DNA of 64,000 nucleotides from Haliea salexigens DSM 19537 (GTDB lineage Bacteria; Pseudomonadota; Gammaproteobacteria; Pseudomonadales; Halieaceae): positions 124,001-188,000 of the forward strand of contig NZ_AUHJ01000003.1 in assembly GCF_000423125.1 (NCBI RefSeq), in the 5' to 3' direction. The position numbers and the translations under genes are program-made. The notes under the pieces are model-generated. The model worked only from the letters and a program-made list of their open reading frames with translations. It ran no database searches and had not been told where the DNA came from. Shown one piece after another: positions 16,379 to 24,977 of the stretch (the first letter of the stretch is position 1; each line of letters begins with the position of its first letter).

Positions 16379-17442
16379 GTTCGCTGCGAGCAGTTTTCTG
16401 CGCCCTGCTCGGTGGCGCGCTCGCTATTGCGCCATTTATTGCCGGTGCTCAGGATAGCGACCCTTGGGAAACCATTTACCCGGGAGGCGACACCCAATGC
16501 GCCACCGGCACTCCCTACAGCTTCCATGTGCGCCGGGCAAACCCGGAAAAAGTCATGATTTTCTTCAATGGCGGCGGCGCCTGCTGGAGCACGGGCAGTT
16601 GCGATATCAGCGGGAAGCCCACCTACCGCCCCTTCGCCAATGCCGAGGCGGGCAACGACCCTCGCCACTACGATGGTGCCTTTGCCCTGAATAACCCCGA
16701 GAATCCGTTTCTGGACTGGTCTCAGATCTTCGTATCTTACTGCACCGGGGACGTGCACCTGGGCACGGCGGAACGCGAATACACCCGGGAAGACGGCACC
16801 CGCTTCACCATCGCGCACCGTGGGTGGGCAAACAGCAGCGCAGCACTGGAGTACCTCTTCAGCAGCTTCCCTGCACCCGAGCACGTGGTCGTATCAGGTG
16901 GCAGCGCAGGTGCGCTGTCATCACCCCTGTTCGCCGCGCTCATCGCGAGACACTACAACGAGGCGCAAGTCACCCATTTCGCCGGTGGTGCCGGTGGCTA
17001 CCGTCTGCCGGCGCCTGCCGCGTTATGGCAGCAATGGGGTGTGTTCGCCGCGTTCCCCGATTGGTACAACGCGCGGGGCGAGACGCCTGAGACACTGACC
17101 ATGCCGGACCTCTATCGGCTGGCCGCTGACGCTGCGCCCGGGGTACGCTTTCACCTGTTTGACCACGCCTATGACGCCGTACAGGAAGATTTTCTGCGCA
17201 TGCTCGGCTACCCCGCCGACCTGCTGCCCGGCCTGGATGCCAACGTCGCCGAATTACAGGCAGAGATCCCCTTACTGCGCAGTTATGTCAGTGCCGGGGA
17301 ATTTCATACCCTGCTGCGTTACAGCGAGCTCTACAGCCGCGGCACTAATGACGTGAGAGCCGTTGACTGGGTCCGGTCCATCATCAACGGCGAAACCGTA
17401 GACGATGTGCATTGCACTGCGCCTGCGGGCTGCCGCCAGTAG
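16375..17442 (+). CDS. Exported pectinacetylesterase/Notum-family carboxylesterase
   Basis: 355 residues from the ATG at 16375, which overlaps the Rid stop codon. Signal peptide to about residue 25 (IAGAQ). The alpha/beta hydrolase core shows the family's FFNGGGACWSTGSC oxyanion segment, IFVSYCTGDVHLG, and the nucleophile elbow GGSAGALSS (Ser177), with candidate Asp and His in HLFDHAYDA and GEFHTLL. Many paired cysteines suit a periplasmic or secreted enzyme. Plant members deacetylate pectin and animal Notum removes a fatty acyl group from Wnt; bacterial substrates are unknown. Coupling to an exported Rid protein is unusual. Confidence 0.85.
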   Translation: MSSLRAVFCALLGGALAIAPFIAGAQDSDPWETIYPGGDTQCATGTPYSFHVRRANPEKVMIFFNGGGACWSTGSCDISGKPTYRPFANAEAGNDPRHYDGAFALNNPENPFLDWSQIFVSYCTGDVHLGTAEREYTREDGTRFTIAHRGWANSSAALEYLFSSFPAPEHVVVSGGSAGALSSPLFAALIARHYNEAQVTHFAGGAGGYRLPAPAALWQQWGVFAAFPDWYNARGETPETLTMPDLYRLAADAAPGVRFHLFDHAYDAVQEDFLRMLGYPADLLPGLDANVAELQAEIPLLRSYVSAGEFHTLLRYSELYSRGTNDVRAVDWVRSIINGETVDDVHCTAPAGCRQ

Positions 17443-17472
17443 CGCCGCCGCACACACCCACAGGAACACCGC

Positions 17473-18777
17473 ATGGTTATCAACCGCTGGCTGAACTCCG
17501 TCGCCTCCGCAGGCAAAAACCTGCTGCGCCGATCCACACGGGAACGCAATTCGATGGCGTCCCTGTGCAGCGAACTGTACTCCAACAAGGGCGAAGCCCT
17601 GGGCATCGCCCTGGCCGACGAGGTGGTCAACGCCTATGCCACACTCGACAGCGAAGAGAAAAAAACATTCTTCAACGTGTTACTGCGCGACTACAGCCCC
17701 GACCCGGAATTGATCAACCGCTGTGCTGAAGCGTACCGCAGCGCGCTCACACCCGAGACCTACCGCGCCCTGGCGCAGGCGGTTGAATCGCCGCGACAGA
17801 CCCTGTTCAGGCGCATCAACATGGCGCCGACCGGAACTCGCACCGTCATTGACATGCGCGAGGACCTGCTACAACACCTGTCCGAGCACCCGGAGTTGCG
17901 CCTGGTCGATGATGACCTACAGCATCTGCTGACGTCCTGGTTTAACCCGGGCTTCCTGCAACTGCGCACCATGGACTGGGACAGCCCCGCAGCTGTGCTG
18001 GAGAAGCTGATCGAATACGAAGCCGTGCATGAGATGCAGGGGTGGGACGACCTGCGGCGACGCCTGGATGCGAAAGACCGGCGCTGCTTCGGGTTTTTCC
18101 ACCCGGCTTTGCCGGACGAGCCACTGATTTTCGTCGAAGTCGCGCTTGTCCCGGCGGTATCCAGTTCAGTGCAAACCATCCTCGCACCCCACGAAGGGCT
18201 CGTTGCACAGGAGCGCATCAGTACCGCGATTTTCTATTCCATCAGCAACTGCCAACCCGGTCTGCGCGGCATCAGCTTCGGTAATTTCCTGATCAAACAG
18301 GTGGTAATGCGCCTCAAGGAAGACATGCCGCAACTCACCGAGTTCGCCACGCTTTCGCCCATACCCGGATTCCGCAAATGGCTGAACTCAGTACTGGCCA
18401 ACGATCAACAACCGCTGCTCTCAGCAGAAGATGCCTCACTCCTCACCGCCCTGGACACACCGCGCTGGCTGGAAGACACGGCCCTGCAGGCACGACTCAA
18501 GCCCTTGCTGATGCGGCTCTGCGCACGCTACCTGCTGCGGGAAAAACGCGGCACTGCCCCACTCGACCCCGTGGCGCGCTTTCATCTGGGCAACGGCGCC
18601 AGCGTGGCCCGGCTCAACTGGCTGGGTGACACGTCCGCCAAGGGCCTGCAGCAGTCTGCCGGCCTGCTGGTGAACTACGCCTACGACCTGGAGGAAGTTG
18701 AAGAGCACCACGAGGCATTCCTCAACCGCGGCGAAATTGCCTGCGCGTCCGCCGTCAAAAAACTGCTGGGGAGTTGA
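17473..18777 (+). CDS. Malonyl-CoA decarboxylase
   Basis: 434 residues, typical length. The helical N-terminal domain is followed by the GNAT-like catalytic domain with FFHPALPDEPLIFVEVALV, the FYSISNCQPGLRGISFGNFL segment (which includes the catalytic Ser and neighbours of the family) and LSPIPGFRKWL. The catalytic His is probably in ARFHLGNGA. The enzyme converts malonyl-CoA to acetyl-CoA and CO2 and feeds malonate or fatty-acid metabolism. It starts 30 bases after the esterase gene. A broken second copy of its 3' end lies near 20 kb, next to secF. Confidence 0.93.
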   Translation: MVINRWLNSVASAGKNLLRRSTRERNSMASLCSELYSNKGEALGIALADEVVNAYATLDSEEKKTFFNVLLRDYSPDPELINRCAEAYRSALTPETYRALAQAVESPRQTLFRRINMAPTGTRTVIDMREDLLQHLSEHPELRLVDDDLQHLLTSWFNPGFLQLRTMDWDSPAAVLEKLIEYEAVHEMQGWDDLRRRLDAKDRRCFGFFHPALPDEPLIFVEVALVPAVSSSVQTILAPHEGLVAQERISTAIFYSISNCQPGLRGISFGNFLIKQVVMRLKEDMPQLTEFATLSPIPGFRKWLNSVLANDQQPLLSAEDASLLTALDTPRWLEDTALQARLKPLLMRLCARYLLREKRGTAPLDPVARFHLGNGASVARLNWLGDTSAKGLQQSAGLLVNYAYDLEEVEEHHEAFLNRGEIACASAVKKLLGS

Positions 18778-18821
18778 GACCGCTCACCAGCGGGTAGTGG
18801 TCACGGCGTGAACTCATCCTG
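18751..18821. repeat. Direct repeat copy 1 (decarboxylase end + secF end)
   Basis: These 71 bases match 20019-20089 with 8 mismatches by eye. They cover the last codons of the decarboxylase gene, its stop, a 23-base spacer and an inverse secF-like stop region. The two copies flank the NorE/NorF-like genes. Confidence 0.85.
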
Positions 18822-18845
18822 TTTGTCCGCGACCCACTGCCTGGC
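18801..18845 (-). pseudogene. Relic of a secF 3' end
   Basis: Read on the minus strand, this encodes ADKQDEFTP and a stop, against the last residues GADQDEFTP of the complete secF gene 1.3 kb away. It lies tail to tail with the decarboxylase gene at the same 23-base spacing as at the real secF end. Upstream of this nothing SecF-like remains. Confidence 0.7.
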
Positions 18846-18941
18846 GAGGACATTACTGTGAACTGGCGCAACGCGGGAATGTGAGGCGGGTAACGCGCCC
18901 TACACACCACGGGTTTACCCGGACCTTCCCGGTGACTACTC

Positions 18942-19238
18942 CTAATTCAAACCCGCGAAAAAGTAAGCAAGAAAAATCAGCATAATAGTTGCCGATAGCA
19001 GGGTGACAAAACTGCCCTTCCAACCGGCACTGGAAACCCGCAGGTTAAGATAAATCATCAATATTTGCTGGGCCTTGAAGCCGGCACTTGCAAGTACAAT
19101 GGCGATAACCCACATCGGCAGTGGTTGCCACCCTGATTGGCTGCCCAATTGCGCCGACGCCATAGCCAATAGCGTCAGCACCATCAGCAGTAACCAGGTG
19201 ATTAGCAGGCGTTTGGTGCCCGGCAGTGTGTCATTCAT
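18942..19238 (-). CDS. Cytochrome c oxidase subunit IV-like / NorF-like membrane protein
   Basis: 98 residues from the ATG at 19238, two bases after the preceding gene. Three transmembrane helices (about 10-30, 43-62, 75-95) and the KAQQILMIYLNLR loop between helices 2 and 3 resemble the small COX4/NorF family of heme-copper oxidase accessory subunits. NorF sits beside NorE in denitrifiers. No catalytic oxidase or norCB gene is in the window. The gene lies between direct repeats and is visibly less GC-rich than its neighbours. Confidence 0.7.
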   Translation of the reverse strand: MNDTLPGTKRLLITWLLLMVLTLLAMASAQLGSQSGWQPLPMWVIAIVLASAGFKAQQILMIYLNLRVSSAGWKGSFVTLLSATIMLIFLAYFFAGLN

Positions 19239-19240
19239 AC

Positions 19241-19804
19241 TTATCTCAACAGGTACAGTAATGGATAGAGCAGCACCCAGATCAAATCCACCAAGTGCCA
19301 AAACGCGGTTACGATTTCAACATTGACGCGCGACGTTCGCCAGCTCGCCAATGCGAGCAAGGCCAGGCCGTACACCACATGGGCGAAATGAAAGCCCGTC
19401 AGCAAATAATAATAGGTAAAGAAACTATCAGTTTCAGGCGTCAGGCCCGCGCTGAATTTATCGATATATTCCAGCACTTTGATGAAGCAGAAAATCACGC
19501 CCAGCACCATCGCCAGGCCCAGCCACTGGCGGCAACGTCGCTTGTTGTTATCTGCGATTGCCTGTATAGCAAAGGCGGCACACAAGCCGCTGGTGAGCAG
19601 CACCATGGTATTCAAACCGCCGGTCAGAGGATCGAGCAATTGCTGGGAGGCGTTGAACAATGCGGGATCAGCAGCGCGCTGCCACGCGTACAGCACAAAG
19701 AACGCTGAAAACACCAGCATCTCGCTGAGAATAAACACCCACATCAACGGGTTACCGGGCAGCGAAGAGAAGGGCCCCCAGTCGTCTTTTTTCGCTGTGG
19801 TCAA
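19241..19804 (-). CDS. Heme-copper oxidase subunit III family protein, NorE-like
   Basis: 187 residues from a TTG at 19804, 6-7 bases after GAGGA; longer starts lack a ribosome site. Five transmembrane helices and the family landmarks GNPLMWVFILSEMLVFSAFF, YYYLLTGFHFAHVVYGL and AFWHLVDLIWVLLYPLLYL are present. The short length fits NorE rather than the longer CoxC. NorE/NorF support nitric oxide reductase or terminal oxidase assembly in denitrifiers; catalytic subunits are not nearby. With the next gene it forms a two-gene unit inserted between decarboxylase and secF. Confidence 0.8.
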   Translation of the reverse strand: MTTAKKDDWGPFSSLPGNPLMWVFILSEMLVFSAFFVLYAWQRAADPALFNASQQLLDPLTGGLNTMVLLTSGLCAAFAIQAIADNNKRRCRQWLGLAMVLGVIFCFIKVLEYIDKFSAGLTPETDSFFTYYYLLTGFHFAHVVYGLALLALASWRTSRVNVEIVTAFWHLVDLIWVLLYPLLYLLR

Positions 19805-19911
19805 ACGTGTTTCCTCACACCAAACCAACGGCTTTTTGGTGCATCGATAGGCAACAGCCCTGACAAGCCAGCCAATCGCGATACTGTCACGATTGTAAAC
19901 ATTTTCACTCC

Positions 19912-19928
19912 CCACAACGAGATTGTGG
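19912..19928. promoter_or_regulatory. Perfect inverted repeat upstream of the NorE-like gene
   Basis: CCACAA, 5-base spacer, TTGTGG: a dyad of operator size about 110 bases ahead of the NorE-like start. It could bind a nitric-oxide or oxygen-responsive regulator, but the half-site does not match FNR (TTGAT) exactly. Confidence 0.35.
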
Positions 19929-19941
19929 CGCATTAGTCTAT

Positions 19942-20045
19942 CATTACTGCGGTTTTCTACTCCATCAGCAACTGCCAACCCGGCCTGCACACACCACGCT
20001 GACTGGGTGGCAACGCCCGCCGTCAAGAAACTGCTGGCGAGCTGA
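19942..20045 (+). pseudogene. Internally deleted relic of a second malonyl-CoA decarboxylase 3' end
   Basis: Bases 19953-19988 match 18230-18265 of the intact gene with two differences, both synonymous, and read ITAVFYSISNCQPGL. After a junction the sequence resumes with WVATPAVKKLLAS and a stop, matching the intact gene's C-terminus. About 470 bases between the two blocks are missing. Codon-silent differences show the copy diverged while still coding. Confidence 0.8.
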
Positions 20046-20089
20046 AGGCGCTCGCCAGCGGGTAGTCGTCACGGCGTGAACTCATCCTG
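20019..20089. repeat. Direct repeat copy 2 (decarboxylase end + secF end)
   Basis: Partner of 18751-18821. Here the secF part is the functional gene end and the decarboxylase part is the relic. Confidence 0.85.
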
Positions 20090-20983
20090 ATCAGCGCCAT
20101 CGCGCACCGGCAACATCAAGTCTTCCTTGGTGACCCCCAGCATCAAGAGAATATTGGATGCCATGTAAATGGACGAGTAGGTTCCCACCGTAACGCCCAC
20201 CAACAGCGCGAGGGCGAAACCGAAGATCATGTCGCCGCCGAAAATCGCCAGTGAAACCAGCACCAGCACGGTGGTCAGAGATGTCACCAGCGTGCGTCCC
20301 AGCGTTTCCGTAATCGATCGATTCACGACCTCCATTGGCGACAGGCCGCGCAGCTTACGGAAGTTCTCGCGGATGCGGTCATACACCACAATGGTATCGT
20401 TCAGAGAGTAGCCAATAACCGCGAGAATGGCCGCCAGGACGGTAAGATCAAACTCCAGCCCGGTGAGCGAAAAGAAGCCCAGTGTGATAACAATATCGTG
20501 CACCAGCGCAATCACCGCACTGACCGCGAACTTGAGCTGAAAGCGGAATGCAATGTAGAGGGTAATCAGGCCAAGCGCCAGCAGCATTGCCAGCCCCCCC
20601 TGCTCGCGCAGTTCGTCGCCAACCTGCGGGCCCACAAACTCCGTGCGCCGTAGTTCCACCCCACCAGTGGCATCCTGCCGCAGCAGTTTCAGCACAGCAT
20701 CGCCCGCCATCTCGGTATGCCCTTGAGGCAGGCGAATCAACACGTCCCGGTCTGTACCGAATGCCACAACGATGGCACCGGGAAAACCACCTTGCTCCAG
20801 ACCCGCCCGCACACGGGCCAGTTCCGCTGTTTCCGCAAAATGCACTTCAACCAAGGTGCCACCAGTAAAATCGAGGCCCCAGGCCAACTGCCGGGTAAAG
20901 AAAGACGCTACCGACAGCAATAAAAAGCCGACAGAAATAGCCAGCGCAATCCTGCGCCAACCCATAAAATCAATGACACGCAT
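20069..20983 (-). CDS. secF: Protein translocase subunit SecF
   Basis: 304 residues, normal length. Helix 1 near 10-30, then the LDFTGGTLVEVHF motif that marks SecF, a periplasmic loop to about residue 125, and five further helices. These include the conserved DIVITLGFFSLTGLEFDLTVLAAIL-type region around 165-190 and VIGYSLNDTIVVYDRIRENF. With SecD it uses the proton gradient to pull secreted proteins across the inner membrane. Normally secF directly follows secD; here about 560 bases upstream hold only a small unknown frame and no secD, so this copy is detached from the usual yajC-secD-secF operon. Confidence 0.95.
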   Translation of the reverse strand: MRVIDFMGWRRIALAISVGFLLLSVASFFTRQLAWGLDFTGGTLVEVHFAETAELARVRAGLEQGGFPGAIVVAFGTDRDVLIRLPQGHTEMAGDAVLKLLRQDATGGVELRRTEFVGPQVGDELREQGGLAMLLALGLITLYIAFRFQLKFAVSAVIALVHDIVITLGFFSLTGLEFDLTVLAAILAVIGYSLNDTIVVYDRIRENFRKLRGLSPMEVVNRSITETLGRTLVTSLTTVLVLVSLAIFGGDMIFGFALALLVGVTVGTYSSIYMASNILLMLGVTKEDLMLPVRDGADQDEFTP

Positions 20984-21072
20984 GAGTAATTACTCGCGAA
21001 GATGTACCCAATATTCCAGCGCAACCAATACCGGTGGACCGGGTATCGTGCGCCGCACAGCAAAGGCCTTGC

Positions 21073-21402
21073 TCAGCTGACTGTGGGTGGTCCCTGGGGT
21101 ACGCGCGAGGAACGTGTGATGTGCAGGCGCAGCGCGCCTGCCGCAAGCGGGAATGCCCTTATGCTCTCCGGGAGAAAAGCCGCAAAAGGCGTGAGGCGAG
21201 ATGCTACCAGCTCGACATCATCTGGATTATCGAGGGACCGGCTTTCTGCGGGAAGTGCAACGCCCGTATCAAAAAACGGCTCCAGCTGTCCCTGACTCGC
21301 CGGCTGCTGCTCCGAGATCAGTAACCCCCCGATCAGGGCGAGCGTTAGCAGCAGGTGATTACCACAGAGTGCAACGGGTGCCAGCCAGCGGATAATAGAC
21401 AT
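21073..21402 (-). CDS. Hypothetical small protein, doubtful
   Basis: 109 codons. The start resembles a membrane anchor or signal (WLAPVALCGNHLLLTLALIGGLLISE), then a Pro- and Ser-rich soluble stretch with ESRSLDNPDDVELVAS. The ribosome site is weak and no family is recognised. The layout of one short N-terminal helix plus a periplasmic part recalls minor secretion-system proteins but does not prove it. Confidence 0.35.
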   Translation of the reverse strand: MSIIRWLAPVALCGNHLLLTLALIGGLLISEQQPASQGQLEPFFDTGVALPAESRSLDNPDDVELVASRLTPFAAFLPESIRAFPLAAGALRLHITRSSRVPQGPPTVS

Positions 21403-21540
21403 TGTGACTTGATGGACTCGGTCAGCAGATTGGCGTTGTTATACTCGCCTCTCGGGAAGACCGCTAGACGGAATTTTACCGGTTTGCGCGGGAAGCAAGC
21501 AGAAGACCGGGGGCAACCCCGGCCTCCGCGATGTCGCCGG

Positions 21541-21999
21541 TTATTCGCGGAACTTGAGAACCTGTAGCAGTGAGGAACCCTGAACTTCACGGTATTCTGC
21601 ACGATTACCGCTTTCATCCACCATCGCCTGCTCGCTCTTTTCACTCCACGCGGCGTATTCCTTCTGACGCTTTTCACCCTCGGCACCACTGGGAACACTC
21701 TCAATGATGCGAATAATGTAGAGGTCTGGCTCCCCCTTGCGGGCGTGCACGTTGGACAGTATCACATAGTCTTTGATCCAGCCTTTTGACTTGGCGAACT
21801 CACTATTTTTACGCCATTCATCCGAGAGCCACTTCGTATATTTCCAACTACCGCCATCCTTTACATCGACTGCCGTCACGTCCCAATAATCGGCGCCGTA
21901 CATGGGCCATTCTTCCTCCGTCATAGCCTGCGTAGACAGCAGCAGCGATACAGCGCCCAGAACGAGTCCGCCAAAAACGTTTTTATCAATTATTCTCAT
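21541..21999 (-). CDS. Secreted protein of unknown function
   Basis: 152 residues from the ATG at 21999, 8 bases after GAGGA. A signal peptide (VLGAVSLLLSTQA, cleavage near 25) precedes a soluble domain rich in Trp, Tyr and charged residues (WPMYGADYWDVTAVDVKDGG, KYTKWLSDEWRKNSEFAKS). No metal or catalytic motif stands out. The charged middle LYIIRIIESVPSGAEGEKRQ suggests a small alpha/beta periplasmic fold. It stands alone with a promoter-sized gap of about 250 bases to the divergent HDOD gene. Confidence 0.65.
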   Translation of the reverse strand: MRIIDKNVFGGLVLGAVSLLLSTQAMTEEEWPMYGADYWDVTAVDVKDGGSWKYTKWLSDEWRKNSEFAKSKGWIKDYVILSNVHARKGEPDLYIIRIIESVPSGAEGEKRQKEYAAWSEKSEQAMVDESGNRAEYREVQGSSLLQVLKFRE

Positions 22000-22253
22000 T
22001 GACTGTTTCCTCATGCGGCAAGCCGCATAGTGTGTTGTGCTGTATCGAACTCGGCCACAGCATGGACGAATTCGAACCCTGGCTGCTTCGCAGCCTTCAC
22101 TGAGTGTAGTCGTGTACAGCAGTTCGCGCGAAGTTTGATGATAGAGGGCATGAGAGGAACCGCACCGCCTGTAGCCAACAGCACCGGTCGCACACCACAG
22201 GCCACATTTTTATTTTATACTCGAGTTAAATAGATGGGGCTCAGGGCTACAAC

Positions 22254-23180
22254 ATGGAAAAAGTGATACGGGATATTTCCTCCAAGCATCTCAATCCATT
22301 TAAAGAGGAGCCGGAGGAGAAGGTGGCGCAGGAGCGGGTCATCGATCAGAACGCGCTGGAATTCGTCAAACAACTTGCCTCCGACCTACAGCAGGGGGAG
22401 TTCGACCTTCCGCCCTTCCCGGACACCGCACTGCGAGTACAGCAGTGCATCAGGGACCCTGCGGCGGACAACCGTTCACTCGCTGCAGTGATCGCAACGG
22501 AGCCCGCTCTCGCCGCACGACTGATGCGCATGGCAAACTCGGCGCTGATGCGGCGCGGCCCCATGGAAGTCACCGACATACCCACCGCAATCTCGCGCGT
22601 CGGCATGACCATGGTACAGAATGCGGCCATGTCTTTTGCCGCCAGGGAGGCCTTCAAGGCCCCGCCCGGCAGTGCCTGCGTCGGCGAGTTGAACAGCTTG
22701 CGGCAGACCAGCGTCAAGGTGGCAGCAATCGCCTATGTGCTGGCGAAGGAGGCACCTAGCCTGCGCAAACCCGACGAGGCCATGCTGGCTGGCTTGCTGA
22801 GCTCGGTGGGCAAGTTCTACATTTACACCAAGGCCGCCGATCACGTCGAATTGTTCGCCGACCGCCGTGCGCTGGATCGCCTGATCGCGCAATGGCACAC
22901 CGGCGTCGCCCGCGCCATTGTCGAATCCTGGCAGTTTCCAGATACCGTTGCCCAGGCTGTCGACGAACAGGAAGTTAAAGAAAAGAACCGCATCGACGGT
23001 GCAGACTTGAGCGACGTGTTGCTGATTGCGAACATCATCGCCCGCGCTGGCGTCAAGGCAGCGGAGCACCTTGGGGACCTGGATTCACTGGCGCGGCTGA
23101 GAATGGACGCAAATACACTGCGCGCTACGCTGGAAGCCGGCGAGGATGATATTCAGTCGATGATGTCTGCGATGTCGTGA
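22254..23180 (+). CDS. HDOD-domain signalling protein
   Basis: 308 residues. The HDOD core (about 45-240) shows LPPFPDTALRVQQCIRDPAA, then LAAVIATEPALAARLMRMANSA and the IPTAISRVGMTMVQNAAM helix pair typical of this catalytically inactive relative of HD phosphodiesterases. HDOD proteins act as adaptors in cyclic-di-GMP, stress or virulence circuits. No GGDEF or EAL domain is fused. The MscS-type channel gene begins 57 bases downstream on the same strand and may be co-transcribed. Confidence 0.88.
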   Translation: MEKVIRDISSKHLNPFKEEPEEKVAQERVIDQNALEFVKQLASDLQQGEFDLPPFPDTALRVQQCIRDPAADNRSLAAVIATEPALAARLMRMANSALMRRGPMEVTDIPTAISRVGMTMVQNAAMSFAAREAFKAPPGSACVGELNSLRQTSVKVAAIAYVLAKEAPSLRKPDEAMLAGLLSSVGKFYIYTKAADHVELFADRRALDRLIAQWHTGVARAIVESWQFPDTVAQAVDEQEVKEKNRIDGADLSDVLLIANIIARAGVKAAEHLGDLDSLARLRMDANTLRATLEAGEDDIQSMMSAMS

Positions 23181-23237
23181 CAGAGAGTGCTTCAGCCCAA
23201 TGTCTGGAGCAAGCGGGCAAGATTAAGGAAAAGTACT

Positions 23238-24863
23238 ATGTTGCGCTACCTGATCGGACTGCCCCTATTGTCCTTACTCATTACCGCTGCCGTGTGGGCA
23301 CAACCCGCGGTGCAAGAACCCGGCGTGTCTGCGCGCGAATTGCTGGAGGCAGAGAAGCAGGTCGAGGAACTGGTAGAGCGGCGTACTTCCACAGACAAGA
23401 CGGCGGCCAATGAGCAGGCAACTCCACTTGCTGCAATGCTGGGCCTGAGAGCCGCCATCCGCGCCAATGACTATGAGGCCTTTGGGAAATTCCTGGACAG
23501 GCGCTACATCGAGGAGGAACTCGAGTCATATACCGACCAGCAATTGTTAAAGGCGCTGAGCTACGTTTTCAACCGCCAGAATATTATCGACCTGACTGCA
23601 CTCAGCGATAGTCCCGACGGGCGCCGCAACGACGGGTTGCCTGACTACCGCGACCAGATTGGCACGGTGAACCTGGTTAAAGAGTCCATTCCCGTTTATC
23701 TGCAGCGTGTGCCCGACGGCAAGGGCGGCAGCGTATGGAAGCTTTCGAACGCGACCGTCTCAAGGATTCCCGATATGTGGAATGAGCTGGGCTACAGCGA
23801 TACAGCACTGAGACTCGGTCAATGGCTACCCGACTTCCATGTGATGGGTATGGAGAACTGGCAGGTTGCAGGGCTGCTGCTGTTTTTCCTGCTGGCCTGG
23901 CCTCTGGCCAGCCTGATCAGCTATCTGCTAATGCGGATTGCACTTCTGATACCCAACCGCTTCCCGTTGGGTATTCAGCAGTTTTTCCGTCGACCGATGC
24001 GGTTTTTCATCTTCATTTTGATTGCCCGCCTCCTGATCGACAAGCTTGGCCTGTCGATGACAGCGAGCATATTGCTGGATTCTTCCGGCATTGATTACAT
24101 CGCATTCACGGTCCTGCTTATGGGGCTTCTGTCTCTACTGCGTGACTACCAGATACGCAAAATGCAGCATGCCGGGAATACACATTATGTTGCCCTGCTG
24201 AAACCATTCACCATTATCGCCAAGATACTGGTCATCACCATCATCGCACTGTATTGGGCAAAGCAGGCCGGCTTCGATATGTCGACCATTTTGGCCGGCC
24301 TGGGTGTGGGATCGCTGGCAGTGGCACTGGCAGCGCAAAAGACCCTGGAAAACCTGATTGGCGCGATTACACTTTACACCGCCCGCCCCGTCAGCGCCGG
24401 TGACCTCTGTCGCTTCGGCGACGTGGTTGGCGTCGTTGAGGAAATAGGGCTTCGCTCAACGATCATTCGCACACTCGACCGCTCAATAGTGGTGATACCG
24501 AACTCCATGTTTTCCTCTGTCGAGATCGAAAACTTCTCCCGGCGCGACCGCATCCGCTTTTACCGCCACTTCCGCTTTGAGGTGCCCACTCCAGATCAGA
24601 TGCGCTCAGTACTGGCCGCGGTTCGCGCGCTACTGCAAAGCCACGAACAGGTTGTGGACGATACAGTCAGTGTCCGGTTCGAGAACATTGTGGATGCGAA
24701 TGCGGTGCTGCGAGTGGACGCGGCCGTTGCCACAACGGATTACCAAACATTTCTGCGGGTGGCCGAAGAAATCAACCTGGGCATGCTGGACATTGTTTCG
24801 CGCGCCGGCGCACACTTTACTGGCCCGGCCCAGTTGCATCAGGAGCCGATGAACAAACAATAA
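23238..24863 (+). CDS. MscS-family mechanosensitive channel with N-terminal periplasmic domain
   Basis: 541 residues from the ATG at 23238 after AAGGAA. A signal peptide (ending AVWAQ) and a soluble periplasmic part of about 190 residues come first. Several transmembrane helices follow (about 210-390), the last being the pore helix with the Gly/Ala pattern ILAGLGVGSLAVALAAQ. The MscS beta domain carries GDLCRFGDVVGVVEEIGLRS and IVVIPNSMFSS. Such channels open when the membrane is stretched and relieve osmotic shock. A bidirectional terminator follows. Confidence 0.92.
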   Translation: MLRYLIGLPLLSLLITAAVWAQPAVQEPGVSARELLEAEKQVEELVERRTSTDKTAANEQATPLAAMLGLRAAIRANDYEAFGKFLDRRYIEEELESYTDQQLLKALSYVFNRQNIIDLTALSDSPDGRRNDGLPDYRDQIGTVNLVKESIPVYLQRVPDGKGGSVWKLSNATVSRIPDMWNELGYSDTALRLGQWLPDFHVMGMENWQVAGLLLFFLLAWPLASLISYLLMRIALLIPNRFPLGIQQFFRRPMRFFIFILIARLLIDKLGLSMTASILLDSSGIDYIAFTVLLMGLLSLLRDYQIRKMQHAGNTHYVALLKPFTIIAKILVITIIALYWAKQAGFDMSTILAGLGVGSLAVALAAQKTLENLIGAITLYTARPVSAGDLCRFGDVVGVVEEIGLRSTIIRTLDRSIVVIPNSMFSSVEIENFSRRDRIRFYRHFRFEVPTPDQMRSVLAAVRALLQSHEQVVDDTVSVRFENIVDANAVLRVDAAVATTDYQTFLRVAEEINLGMLDIVSRAGAHFTGPAQLHQEPMNKQ

Positions 24864-24929
24864 ACAGGGTTTGGTGAAAATCGGTCTGCCACCCGTTATG
24901 TGAGTAGAGCCGAGCCGGGCCGATATACA

Positions 24930-24956
24930 GAAAAGCCCTGATTGACAGGGCTTTTC
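24930..24956. terminator. Bidirectional rho-independent terminator
   Basis: GAAAAGCCCTG, loop ATTGA, CAGGGCTTTTC: an 11-bp perfect stem with A/T flanks, between the channel gene and the convergent tRNA-Pro gene. It can end both transcripts. Confidence 0.85.
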
Positions 24957-24977
24957 GGAGGTTGCCAGATGGGTAAT

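Noticed and set aside
22011-22233. Short frames on both strands before the HDOD gene
   Set aside because: Neither has a ribosome site or protein-like composition; the stretch is best seen as the divergent promoter region of the secreted protein and HDOD genes.
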